The position numbers were made by a program, and so were the translations under genes. This document shows, in pieces, positions 1 to 5,058 of a stretch of DNA of 5,238 bases. The DNA is taken from positions 1 through 5,238 of the forward strand of contig DAOUTL010000097.1 in NCBI GenBank assembly GCA_030626685.1, given 5' to 3'. Below the pieces are notes generated by a model, which saw nothing but the letters and a program-made list of their open reading frames with translations, made no database searches and had not been told where the DNA came from. Each line of letters begins with the position of its first letter. The stretch's first letter is position 1. Source of the DNA: Candidatus Bathyarchaeota archaeon (GTDB taxonomy: Archaea > Thermoproteota > Bathyarchaeia > Bathyarchaeales > Bathycorpusculaceae).

Positions 1-613
1 AAAGATAGCTTAGGCTGAAGGTTGCCTTCGAAGACTCTTTGGCTTCCAAGTCTAAGAGGGCGTCGCTTCCTTTTTGAAGCTCTATTGTTGCACCCATAAG
101 GTCGCCTGCTGCATGGAAGACTAGTTTTTCTGGGTCTGCTTGGATTCGGACGTGGTCGCTTACAAGTTGAGCGTCTTCGATTGCCTGGCGTAAGCCCTCG
201 GTTGTGGCTTTAGCTTTAACATTGAAGGTTATTTTTGGTGTTGGCACTTCCTCTTCTGAGGCTTCAAGCGTGGGCATGGTGAAGTTTCGTGTGTATCTTC
301 CAGTTATTTTCACTTGTAGGCGTCCGGTTTTCTCATCAAGAGAAAGCTCTACAACCTCGTTTCTGCCAGCTCTTTTAAGCAGTTTTAGTAACTCGCTTAT
401 GTTTATGCACATTTTTGTGGGTTCTGTGCACGTATATTCTTCAAAAATCGTTTTAGGCCACTCAAAATCAACCATGGCAACACGTGACGGGTCCATTGCT
501 CGCAGTTTTAAGCTTTCAGGGTTGATTTTGAATGTGGCTTCATCTACGAGTATGGAGATGGATGTAGCCATGTCCCTTAAGAGTTTGGCGTCAGCCACTT
601 TGAGTTTAAACAT
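1..613 (-). CDS. pcn: DNA polymerase sliding clamp PCNA (partial, C-terminus beyond the window)
   Basis: This is the ring-forming sliding clamp that tethers replicative polymerase, FEN1 and ligase to DNA. Translation from the ATG at 613 gives 204 codons before the left edge; archaeal clamps are usually near 245-250 residues, so about 45 C-terminal residues are missing. Seen directly: an N-terminal domain starting MFKLKVADAK, the family signature LRAMDPSRVAMVDFEW at residues 37-52, the interdomain region around RYTRNFTMPTLE (106-117), and the second-domain motif DAQLVSDHVRI near 147-157. The start is supported by conservation of the N-terminus, a GGG-containing ribosome site about 7 bases upstream and a TATA box at the right distance. 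It lies downstream of TFS, separated by 143 bp with its own promoter. No frameshift is seen. Identification is secure. Confidence 0.96.
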   Translation of the reverse strand, partial: MFKLKVADAKLLRDMATSISILVDEATFKINPESLKLRAMDPSRVAMVDFEWPKTIFEEYTCTEPTKMCINISELLKLLKRAGRNEVVELSLDEKTGRLQVKITGRYTRNFTMPTLEASEEEVPTPKITFNVKAKATTEGLRQAIEDAQLVSDHVRIQADPEKLVFHAAGDLMGATIELQKGSDALLDLEAKESSKATFSLSYL

Positions 614-644
614 AGCGGTTCCCTTTTAATGGATACGTTTAGTT

Positions 645-654
645 GTTATAAAAG
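645..654 (-). promoter_or_regulatory. TATA box of the PCNA gene
   Basis: The minus strand reads CTTTTATAAC here, a good archaeal TATA box. Its centre lies about 36 bp upstream of the PCNA ATG, so a start site some 25-27 bp downstream would give a leader of roughly 10 bases containing AAGGG. This implies that PCNA is transcribed separately from TFS. Assignment is by motif and spacing only. Confidence 0.6.
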
Positions 655-756
655 CGTTTACACACTTAAGCGTGATGCTGGGTAATTATACGTTCCGCTT
701 AAGAAATCTATAGAATGCTTTGAGTAAGCCAACATCTATTGAAGGGTGAAAGAGTT

Positions 757-1110
757 TTAGCTGTATTCTCTGAATGTGTATCCGCATTTTGTGCAACGTA
801 AAAACTGCGTTGATGATTCGTCAGCACCTCTTGTCTGCACCTGCCAAGCGTAAGCCAGATTGTTTCCACATTTTGGGCATTCGATTCTGACGGTGGGTAA
901 TGTCCGCAGTTTCTGTTCTTCTCTGCCTATTACTGCTACGAGTTGCTGCGGGTTGTGTTGTATGACTTTTGCGACTTTTGGTGCGACTTTTTCGCCTAAT
1001 GTTCGCTTCCTATAGTTGCACTTTGGACAAACAAACATTATTGATTCTGTTTTGCCAGTGTTTTCCTTCTTCGTTGCAAGTCTAGACCCGCATTTTGGGC
1101 AAAATTCCAT
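757..1110 (-). CDS. tfs: Transcription factor S (TFS), archaeal TFIIS/RPB9-like transcript cleavage factor
   Basis: TFS stimulates the RNA polymerase active site to cleave the nascent RNA in backtracked complexes, rescuing stalled elongation. The 117-residue length is normal for the family. Two zinc ribbons are visible: an N-terminal one with C4, C7, C28 and C31 (CPKCGS, CPKC) and a C-terminal TFIIS-type one with C78, C81, C106 and C109. Between the last two cysteine pairs is the acidic hairpin RGADES, whose D97-E98 pair reaches into the polymerase active site; its presence argues for an active cleavage factor and not an inhibitory paralogue. The ATG at 1110 places the first zinc knuckle right at the N-terminus as in the family, and a GGGGT element lies about 8 bases upstream. 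It sits between DUF99 and PCNA on the same strand. Confidence 0.95.
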   Translation of the reverse strand: MEFCPKCGSRLATKKENTGKTESIMFVCPKCNYRKRTLGEKVAPKVAKVIQHNPQQLVAVIGREEQKLRTLPTVRIECPKCGNNLAYAWQVQTRGADESSTQFLRCTKCGYTFREYS

Positions 1111-1153
1111 AGCTGATTACCCCACTGTTCGTTTGTCTTCCCTTAACATCGTC

Positions 1154-1164
1154 TCTTTTAAACT
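1154..1164 (-). promoter_or_regulatory. Possible TATA element for TFS
   Basis: The minus strand reads GTTTAAAAG in the 85-bp gap between DUF99 and TFS, roughly 48 bp upstream of the TFS ATG. That spacing would allow a leader of about 20 bases containing the GGGGT ribosome site. The motif is weak in an AT-rich gap, and co-transcription with DUF99 is equally possible. Confidence 0.25.
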
Positions 1165-1195
1165 TTTTCTTACATCAATAATGATTGGGCCTAAG

Positions 1196-1783
1196 TTAAC
1201 TGATCCCGGAGGCAATGATGTGTGCTACACGTAATGCTTCTGGAATGCTGCTTCGAGTGGAGGTTAATTGCAGGATTTTTCGCGCGTCTTCTTCTAGTAT
1301 TCCGGAGATTTGCATACACACTTTTTCGCTTTTGCTTCTGGTAAAAACTTCAAGTATTTCTCCGGCGTTAAGAATTGCCTTCCAACGTTCTTCGCTTTCA
1401 GGTAATTTTTTTAGGGCTTCATGGATTTCTGTAAGGTTTGGTTTTTCACGTGTAACTGCTATGACTGGCAATTTTGTTTGCATGTTAAGCTGCTTAATGT
1501 CAACAACGTTGAAGCCTGCAAAAGTTACTCCGTTAAGCATTACAACCCTTAATTGTTTATAGTGCGGCGAGTTAAGTATCATCGAAGTTATTTTCTCAGT
1601 GGCATCAAGTCCATCTACTTTGACTTTTGTGTGCATCACGCCATCAAGCCAATATCCGCCGCGAAAAACGACTCCAACAACAGGCACAAGACGTTTCCTA
1701 TGGAAGACGAAGACCCCATCATCAACTCCTAAAACACGAATCTCAGGCTTAATCACGCGAAATTTTTTACAAGTCAAAAACAT
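1196..1783 (-). CDS. DUF99 family protein (endonuclease dU / UPF0215)
   Basis: This 195-residue protein is a full-length member of DUF99 (PF01949), a mainly archaeal family with an RNase H-like fold related to endonuclease V and named endonuclease dU in some databases; a role in processing deaminated or damaged DNA is family knowledge and is not proven here. Seen directly are the conserved blocks VLGVDDG (17-23), FRGGYWLDGV (40-49), VDGLDATE (56-63), LNGVTFAGFNVVD (83-95), the LPVI strand (105-108) and the C-terminal RSSIPEALRVAHIIASG (177-193). The aspartates D21, D22, D57 and D60 are the candidate metal ligands. The ATG at 1783 gives the expected short N-terminal extension; TTGAGG lies only one base upstream, too close for a normal ribosome site, so the start is less certain than the family call. 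It is first in the DUF99-TFS-PCNA series. Confidence 0.9.
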   Translation of the reverse strand: MFLTCKKFRVIKPEIRVLGVDDGVFVFHRKRLVPVVGVVFRGGYWLDGVMHTKVKVDGLDATEKITSMILNSPHYKQLRVVMLNGVTFAGFNVVDIKQLNMQTKLPVIAVTREKPNLTEIHEALKKLPESEERWKAILNAGEILEVFTRSKSEKVCMQISGILEEDARKILQLTSTRSSIPEALRVAHIIASGIS

Positions 1784-1818
1784 TCCTCAACATGTCATTC
1801 GATAATAAGGAAAAAGAG

Positions 1819-1830
1819 TGTTATAAGTTG
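1819..1830 (-). promoter_or_regulatory. Probable TATA box of the DUF99 gene
   Basis: The minus strand reads ACTTATAACA, centred about 42 bp upstream of the DUF99 ATG. A start site 25-27 bp downstream would leave a leader of about 15 bases. No gene separates it from DUF99, so it could drive DUF99 and perhaps TFS. Motif and distance only. Confidence 0.45.
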
Positions 1831-1932
1831 TGCTGATGGGCTAACGGGAGTGAAAAACCAGATTAAAGTCAAACTTTAGAAAACTATAATCCTTCTTTTT
1901 TTAATTGTTCCCCAGAAAGATGGATGCTTCAT

Positions 1933-1954
1933 AAAAAAGTGAACAATGTCACTT
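1933..1954 (-). terminator. Hairpin and T-run terminator of the cupin gene
   Basis: On the minus strand AAGTGA, a 6-base loop (CATTGT) and TCACTT form a perfect 6-bp stem, with a run of six T reaching from the end of the stem. The left arm includes the cupin stop codon TGA, so transcription would end immediately after the gene. The stem is short and AU-rich; in archaea the T-run may matter more than the hairpin. Confidence 0.5.
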
Positions 1955-2290
1955 GTGTGTATAGGGTATGAGACAGAGAAACTTCACAGTTTTTTGACCA
2001 GTGTTTTTGAGTTGATGCCTCTCGTTGGGAGGAATGAAGATGACGTCGCCAGCTCTAAACTTTCTTTCTTCCTCCTCACTAACCACGAGGCCTTCGCCTT
2101 CTAATATGAAAACCTCATGTTCCCATGGGTGACTGTGAAGAGGACTGTAGCCTCCAGGCTTCATCTCAAACAGTCTCATTGCAAAGTTTTCAGCCCCCAT
2201 ATCCTTCGTGATAAGCCATCTCACCTTCAATTTTGAGGCTCCTTCTTCCGCATCCTCCGCTTTAACATCCCGATAATGGAACACCTTCAT
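1949..2290 (-). CDS. Small single-domain cupin protein
   Basis: A 113-residue cupin_2-type beta-barrel. The first cupin motif is complete: G46/G47 then H52, H54 and E59 (HSHPWEHE); the second motif, GDVIFIPPNERHQLKN at 81-96, supplies H92. These four residues are the standard metal-binding set, so a bound divalent metal is expected. Cupins of this size include sugar isomerase-like, dioxygenase-like and sensor proteins, and nothing here decides the substrate. The ATG at 2290 is preceded by AAGGGGA about 8 bases upstream, a good ribosome site. The gene stands alone: about 165 bp separate it from DUF99, 400 bp of non-coding DNA lie on its other side, and a hairpin terminator sits on its stop codon. 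A monocistronic unit is likely. Domain call secure; function unknown. Confidence 0.88.
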   Translation of the reverse strand: MKVFHYRDVKAEDAEEGASKLKVRWLITKDMGAENFAMRLFEMKPGGYSPLHSHPWEHEVFILEGEGLVVSEEEERKFRAGDVIFIPPNERHQLKNTGQKTVKFLCLIPYTHK

Positions 2291-2446
2291 TTAATTCGTC
2301 CCCTTAAATCAGAAGCTAAGGAAACAATATTCTACATTTACATATTAGTCTTTTATTGCCTCTAACACTATTCCATGGAGACATCTCCCGCAAACTCCCT
2401 TTTTTCTAATTTTTTGATTGCGTTTATTTTACTTGAAGCAACCGAA

Positions 2447-2466
2447 TTTTAGAGCAGACTCTAAAA
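2447..2466. repeat. Perfect 8-bp inverted repeat (hairpin)
   Basis: TTTTAGAG, loop CAGA, CTCTAAAA: a fully complementary 20-base hairpin. On the plus strand a T6 tract follows seven bases later, so it could act as a terminator for rightward transcription, although no rightward gene is present. On the minus strand it lies just after the terminator-like hairpin at 2490-2515 and could act as a second stop or an RNA-end stabiliser. Confidence 0.5.
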
Positions 2467-2478
2467 CTTGGCTTTTTT

Positions 2479-2515
2479 AAAAAAAAATAAATTAACTTGG
2501 TCTTTTTAGTTAATT
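2479..2515 (-). terminator. Probable terminator of the permease operon
   Basis: Read on the minus strand, AATTAACT, a 10-base loop and AGTTAATT form a perfect 8-bp stem followed by TA and a run of nine T (2487 down to 2479). This is the strongest terminator-like structure in the window and lies about 177 bp beyond the last stop of the permease operon. The stem is AU-rich, but archaeal termination relies mainly on the U tract, which is long here. Confidence 0.6.
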
Positions 2516-2691
2516 CTGACGGCGAGGCTGGTCTTCGCATTCTTTTTTTGCAGAAAGCATAAAGCCTCATAGCAGAAAAAGATGGGTAAAACGCTTCGCA
2601 AACTCAACTTTTTAACACACAACCAAAAGTGTACTTACTCTGGAAAATTGCGGGATACAAAATAGTACAGCCTTCTACCATGTTAGAAACT

Positions 2692-2955
2692 TTAAAGAGA
2701 ACCGGAAATCACACCGTAGAGAAGCCCAAAACTGACGCTGCATATCCATGCGATGAAGGCGTATGTTAAGACCACTTTCCAGCGTGCTATACGTGAAACA
2801 GCTATCATGTTTGGAATGTCGTAAGGTTGACCCATAAGCCAAGACAACAGCGCAGCCTTGGACATACCGAGATTCAAAAGACCTTTTCCAAGCACAATTT
2901 CAACAAGCGTTGGGGTGTAAAGCGGGCCACCAATCACTGATGCCAAAAGTGAACC
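2692..2955 (-). pseudogene. C-terminal fragment of a second PF03773 (ArsP-like) permease
   Basis: The 84 codons from the TTG at 2946 align without gaps to the last 84 residues (264-347, counted from the GTG at 4373) of the intact permease encoded at 4364-3330: 68 of 84 are identical (about 81%). Conserved blocks are ASVIGGPLYTPTLVEIVLG and SWLMGQPYDIPNM, followed by one clear membrane helix. Homology reaches three codons further (Gly-Ser-Leu), almost to the ferredoxin stop at 2959. The missing part includes the Cys-Ser-Cys helix and the whole first half, so it cannot work as a transporter alone. There is no good ribosome site at the TTG. The reading frame is uninterrupted, and third bases differ strongly from the intact copy, with many more T-ending codons. 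I read it as the remnant of a paralogue or native homologue; a translated accessory peptide cannot be excluded. Confidence 0.75.
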
Positions 2956-2958
2956 ACT

Positions 2959-3333
2959 TTAGAGTAACTTTTCGCAATCGAAACATAAGTCAACGTCTCG
3001 GTTTGTCCAGAAGGTTTTGCCACAGTTCCTACATTCGACCTTTCGTAGCAACCCCTTATCCTTTGGTACCTTTGACATGGCTGCTATTCGTTGAGGGAAG
3101 GCTATAGCTTTCTTGGGACACAGCCTCTCACATGCGATGCACCCGTAAACACATTTTTGAGGCCTTGTAACAACAGCTTTTCCGTCTCTGAGTTCAAACA
3201 CGCCGTACGGACAAAACTCGATGCACTTGGGCTGCTCAAACCCTTCACACCCGTCGCACCTGTCTGGAAAAACCGTGGGATACCAAACTGCTGCGGAGCT
3301 GGCCACCACTGTCCTCCTCCTAATTAACCTCAT
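2959..3333 (-). CDS. Di-cluster 4Fe-4S ferredoxin with C-terminal zinc-ribbon-like C4 module
   Basis: An electron carrier or redox partner, probably cytoplasmic. Counting from the ATG at 3333 (124 residues), the first cluster motif is C26-x2-C29-x7-C37-x3-C41-P, the second C61-x3-C65-x2-C68-x3-C72-P, the usual pattern for two [4Fe-4S] clusters. A second module follows with C101-x2-C104 and C117-x2-C120, resembling a zinc ribbon or rubredoxin-like site. The ATG overlaps the permease TGA as ATGA and has AGGA five bases upstream, indicating translational coupling. A rival start is one of two GTG codons at 3309/3306 behind an AGGAGGAGG stretch (3321-3313), giving about 115 residues; the family core starts only at WYPTVFP. 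An extension upstream into the permease (to 3480) is a shadow. Electron donation to the adjacent thioredoxin/permease system is inference. Confidence 0.88.
   Translation of the reverse strand: MRLIRRRTVVASSAAVWYPTVFPDRCDGCEGFEQPKCIEFCPYGVFELRDGKAVVTRPQKCVYGCIACERLCPKKAIAFPQRIAAMSKVPKDKGLLRKVECRNCGKTFWTNRDVDLCFDCEKLL
3313..3321 (-). promoter_or_regulatory. Strong internal Shine-Dalgarno-like site, possible alternative ferredoxin start
   Basis: The minus strand reads AGGAGGAGG, followed by ACA and two consecutive GTG codons at 3309 and 3306. Spacing from the end of this tract to the second GTG is six bases, ideal for initiation. The same bases also encode three consecutive arginines if the ATG at 3333 is used, so the match to the ribosome may be incidental. 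Confidence 0.4.
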
Positions 3334-4364
3334 AGTAATCCTATGACGAGGCCGTAGGTCAAGCCGAATATTACACTGAACGCCCAAGCTATAAGCGCGT
3401 AGGTCAGCACAACCTTCCACCTCACTATTCTCGACGTGGCGACCATATTTGGGATGTCGTACGGTTGCCCCATGAGCCAAGACAACATCGCTGCTTTCGA
3501 CATGCCTAGGTCCATCAGTCCTCTTCCGAGCACGATCTCAACGAGGGTTGGCGTGTATAGTGGTCCACCGATGACTGAAGCTAAGAGTATTCCTCTGAAG
3601 CCTGTTAGATAGGTGGCTACAACCTCTTCTGCCAAGTAAGCTTCAACGTAGCTGACCACAACGAGGCCTAGGAAAAAGTATGGCAATATCCGCTTAGCCA
3701 AGTATCCCCCAAACTTTAAGGCTCCCCAAAGCCTCTCATCTAAGGGCGGCTTGACGATCTCAATGGTCGACTGTGGATTCGGATTGGTGGATTGATGCTC
3801 TTTTTCAACATTCTTGCCCCAAGGCGTTTTCGAAATAATCAAGCCAGCAAGGACAGCCGTAACAAGTGAGGCTATAATACGCACGCCCGCCAGCTCCCAC
3901 GACAAGATCCCGCCAGTCAACAAGATCGTTAGTATATTTGAGGCTGGAGCCATCAAGAGGAAAGTCATGGCTGGACCGATTCCGGCGCCAGTGTAAAGTA
4001 TGCCAGCAAATAATGGAACCATGGTGCATGAACACACGGTGAAGAACGGGGCAATTCCCGCACCTAAAGCGTAGCCAGTGACCTTGCTGCTGCCCATGTA
4101 CTTAGTGATGACCTCCTTAGGCATGAACTCGTAGACAAGGCCTGCAGCCATGAAGGCGAAGACTAGACAGAGCCAACCATGGCTTAGGTAGTCCAGAATG
4201 TAGGCTATCGGTATTTCCCATAGGCTAAGCCCTTGAAAATGAGCCGGCTTCATTGTAGGAGCCAACGAATACGCCATAATTCTTGTATAGATTAGACCGC
4301 CGATGATCGCAAACACGAATGCTAATAATACGCCTGCACGTAGCCTTCGAATCTTCCCACCCAT
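3330..4364 (-). CDS. Permease of the ArsP/DUF318 family (PF03773, COG0701)
   Basis: A polytopic membrane transporter; characterised relatives export organoarsenicals (ArsP), but most members have unknown substrates. Counting from the upstream GTG at 4373 (347 residues), hydrophobic segments lie near 13-36, 65-83, 97-128, 131-154, 159-181, 224-249, 261-284, 288-304 and 320-345, with a hydrophilic loop at about 182-218 dividing two halves. The hallmark is FFTVCSCTMVP (110-120), with C114 and C116 in a membrane helix, followed by the MAPASN block (141-146). The matching second-half segment GGPLYTPTLVEI has no cysteine. I prefer the ATG at 4364 (residue 4) because GAGGTGA lies exactly five bases upstream. 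It starts 15 bp after the mini-thioredoxin stop and overlaps the ferredoxin start. This context points to redox- or thiol-linked transport; the substrate is undetermined. Confidence 0.9.
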   Translation of the reverse strand: MGGKIRRLRAGVLLAFVFAIIGGLIYTRIMAYSLAPTMKPAHFQGLSLWEIPIAYILDYLSHGWLCLVFAFMAAGLVYEFMPKEVITKYMGSSKVTGYALGAGIAPFFTVCSCTMVPLFAGILYTGAGIGPAMTFLLMAPASNILTILLTGGILSWELAGVRIIASLVTAVLAGLIISKTPWGKNVEKEHQSTNPNPQSTIEIVKPPLDERLWGALKFGGYLAKRILPYFFLGLVVVSYVEAYLAEEVVATYLTGFRGILLASVIGGPLYTPTLVEIVLGRGLMDLGMSKAAMLSWLMGQPYDIPNMVATSRIVRWKVVLTYALIAWAFSVIFGLTYGLVIGLL

Positions 4365-4369
4365 ACGGC

Positions 4370-4376
4370 TCACCTC
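4370..4376 (-). promoter_or_regulatory. Shine-Dalgarno site fixing the permease start
   Basis: GAGGTGA on the minus strand, five bases before the ATG at 4364. It overlaps the upstream in-frame GTG at 4373, which therefore cannot use it, and this argues for the shorter 344-residue protein. Confidence 0.65.
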
Positions 4377-4379
4377 ATG

Positions 4380-4652
4380 CTATTTTACCGCTTCCGCTAG
4401 TATAGTTTCAACATCTCCCTTGCCCGGTATCCAGCCCATCGTCTTTACAACCCCGTTCACTGCTAACGCTGGGGAGAGGAGCAAGCCGTACTTTCTAAGA
4501 ACCTCCATGGACATGATATCCAGTTTCTTTACCTCGACCTCTATTCCCTCAGCTCTAAGTTTTCGGGCCGCCGCTTCCACGTTTTTCTTCATTGCTATGC
4601 ACCTATAGCAAGGGGGATTGGGCCCAATCACCTCGGCAATTACTTTTTTCAT
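4380..4652 (-). CDS. Mini-thioredoxin (small redox-active disulfide protein, thioredoxin_3 / TIGR00412-like)
   Basis: A 90-residue thioredoxin-fold protein. The N-terminal strand MKKVIAEVIG leads to the redox motif C15-Y-R-C18 (within NPPCYRC), and the SPALAVNG block at 60-67 carries the expected cis-proline P61 facing the disulfide. The C-terminal helix around 79-88 completes the fold. Length and motif order match the archaeal small redox-active disulfide family, members of which are often encoded next to PF03773 permeases, as here. The start is supported by GGTGAT just upstream of the ATG. It lies 26 bp after the MIP18 gene and 15 bp before the permease, so co-transcription is very likely. 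A plausible role is to reduce or accept a thiol-reactive substrate or the permease cysteine pair; this is inference. Canonical thioredoxin is less likely because of the short length and the CYRC motif. Confidence 0.88.
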   Translation of the reverse strand: MKKVIAEVIGPNPPCYRCIAMKKNVEAAARKLRAEGIEVEVKKLDIMSMEVLRKYGLLLSPALAVNGVVKTMGWIPGKGDVETILAEAVK

Positions 4653-4678
4653 ACAATCACCACATCTGTACCATGCGC

Positions 4679-4954
4679 TTATCTAATCGGTGGTTGGAAG
4701 CCGAAGCCTACAACTTTCACTTCAGCTTTCGAGATGCCCTTAACAGATTCGGTTGCCCTCTTAACTTCTGAGGTTAGATATGCTGAGAGTGGGCATAAAG
4801 GTGATGTTAAAGTCATCTCGATTGTTGCTATGCGACCTTTTACGCTGACCTTCTTGATCACCCCTAGATCCACTAGACTAGCGCCTAATTCAGGATCAAT
4901 AACACTTCCCAAAGACTCTTCCATCGCCTTCCTTAACGAATCGTCATCCATCAT
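4679..4954 (-). CDS. MIP18/DUF59 family Fe-S cluster assembly protein (SufT-like)
   Basis: A single-domain member of PF01883, small proteins that help load iron-sulfur clusters (CIA2/MIP18 in eukaryotes, SufT in bacteria). With the ATG at 4954 as residue 1 (91 residues), the domain shows VIDPELG at 18-24, SLVDLGVI at 26-33, MTLTSPLCPLSAYL at 47-60 with the conserved C54, and a closing VVGFGFQPP at 81-89. An in-frame ATG at 4975 would add seven residues, but GGAGGG lies exactly five bases before the ATG at 4954, so the shorter form is preferred. It begins one base after the stop of the small upstream ORF and ends 26 bp before the mini-thioredoxin. In this operon it may assist the ferredoxin clusters, which is inference. 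Confidence 0.9.
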   Translation of the reverse strand: MMDDDSLRKAMEESLGSVIDPELGASLVDLGVIKKVSVKGRIATIEMTLTSPLCPLSAYLTSEVKRATESVKGISKAEVKVVGFGFQPPIR

Positions 4955-4955
4955 T

Positions 4956-5048
4956 TTATCCCTCCAAAATAGCATTTATAACGAACTCTTTCGCTCTCTC
5001 TACTCCGATCGATAGTTGGCGTGCCTTCTTGCATTTTTCTTTCATCAT
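4956..5048 (-). CDS. Possible 30-residue mini-protein, hypothetical
   Basis: A short ORF with tandem ATG codons at 5048 and 5045, beginning MMKEKCKKARQLSIGVERAK and ending FVINAILEG. It starts 10 bp after the stop of the upstream thioredoxin-fold gene and ends one base before the MIP18 ATG; its last codons contain the MIP18 ribosome site, a typical coupled arrangement. A GGTTGTGAT stretch before the ATG is a partial Shine-Dalgarno match. The peptide is basic at the start, has one cysteine (C6), and could form an amphipathic helix. I recognise no family. The alternative is that this is an untranslated spacer: TTATAAAT at about 4977-4984 could be an internal TATA element, though it would leave MIP18 leaderless despite its strong ribosome site. 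Only conservation would settle it. Confidence 0.4.
   Translation of the reverse strand: MMKEKCKKARQLSIGVERAKEFVINAILEG
4960..4965 (-). promoter_or_regulatory. Shine-Dalgarno site fixing the MIP18 start
   Basis: GGAGGG on the minus strand, five bases upstream of the ATG at 4954. It lies downstream of the alternative ATG at 4975, so it supports the shorter protein. Confidence 0.65.
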
Positions 5049-5058
5049 CACAACCTAC

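Larger units (their letters stand above)
2291..2691 (-). other. AT-rich intergenic region with no convincing gene
   Basis: About 400 bp between the cupin gene and the permease fragment. It holds the cupin leader (AAGGGGA near 2300), presumably the cupin promoter (several AT-rich elements around 2330-2357, none clearly best), a short palindrome at 2377-2388, two perfect 8-bp inverted repeats (2447-2466 and 2490-2515) and a homopolymer A tract at 2479-2487. The two repeats share an imperfect direct repeat, AACTTGGCTTTTT versus AACTTGGTCTTTTT. I found no tRNA, CRISPR or transposase, and only short ORFs without ribosome sites. Confidence 0.6.

Noticed and set aside
204..629. A 141-codon plus-strand ORF
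   Set aside because: It is antisense to PCNA, whose minus-strand translation matches the clamp family throughout.
1114..1209. A 31-codon minus-strand ORF with TTG start between DUF99 and TFS, considered as a possible rpoL remnant
   Set aside because: No ribosome site and the translation does not resemble RpoL.
2424..2570. A 48-codon minus-strand ORF (starts MRLYAFCKKRMRR) in the intergenic region
   Set aside because: No ribosome site, lysine/phenylalanine content explained by A/T tracts, and it runs across both perfect hairpins and the T9 run.
2582..2665. A 27-codon plus-strand ORF (starts MGKTLRKLNF)
   Set aside because: No ribosome site, no recognisable similarity, and length expected by chance.
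2330..2690. tRNA, CRISPR array or insertion sequence in the 400-bp gap
   Set aside because: No cloverleaf, no regularly spaced repeats and no transposase-like frame were found by eye.
3334..3480. Upstream in-frame extension of the ferredoxin frame
   Set aside because: It lies entirely inside the permease coding region in another frame, and its residues show no ferredoxin features; the family core starts much later.
4980..5050. C/D-box guide RNA starting at the GTGATGA on the minus strand near 5044-5050
   Set aside because: No D box (CTGA) at the expected distance and no C'/D' pair; the motif is explained by tandem ATG codons.
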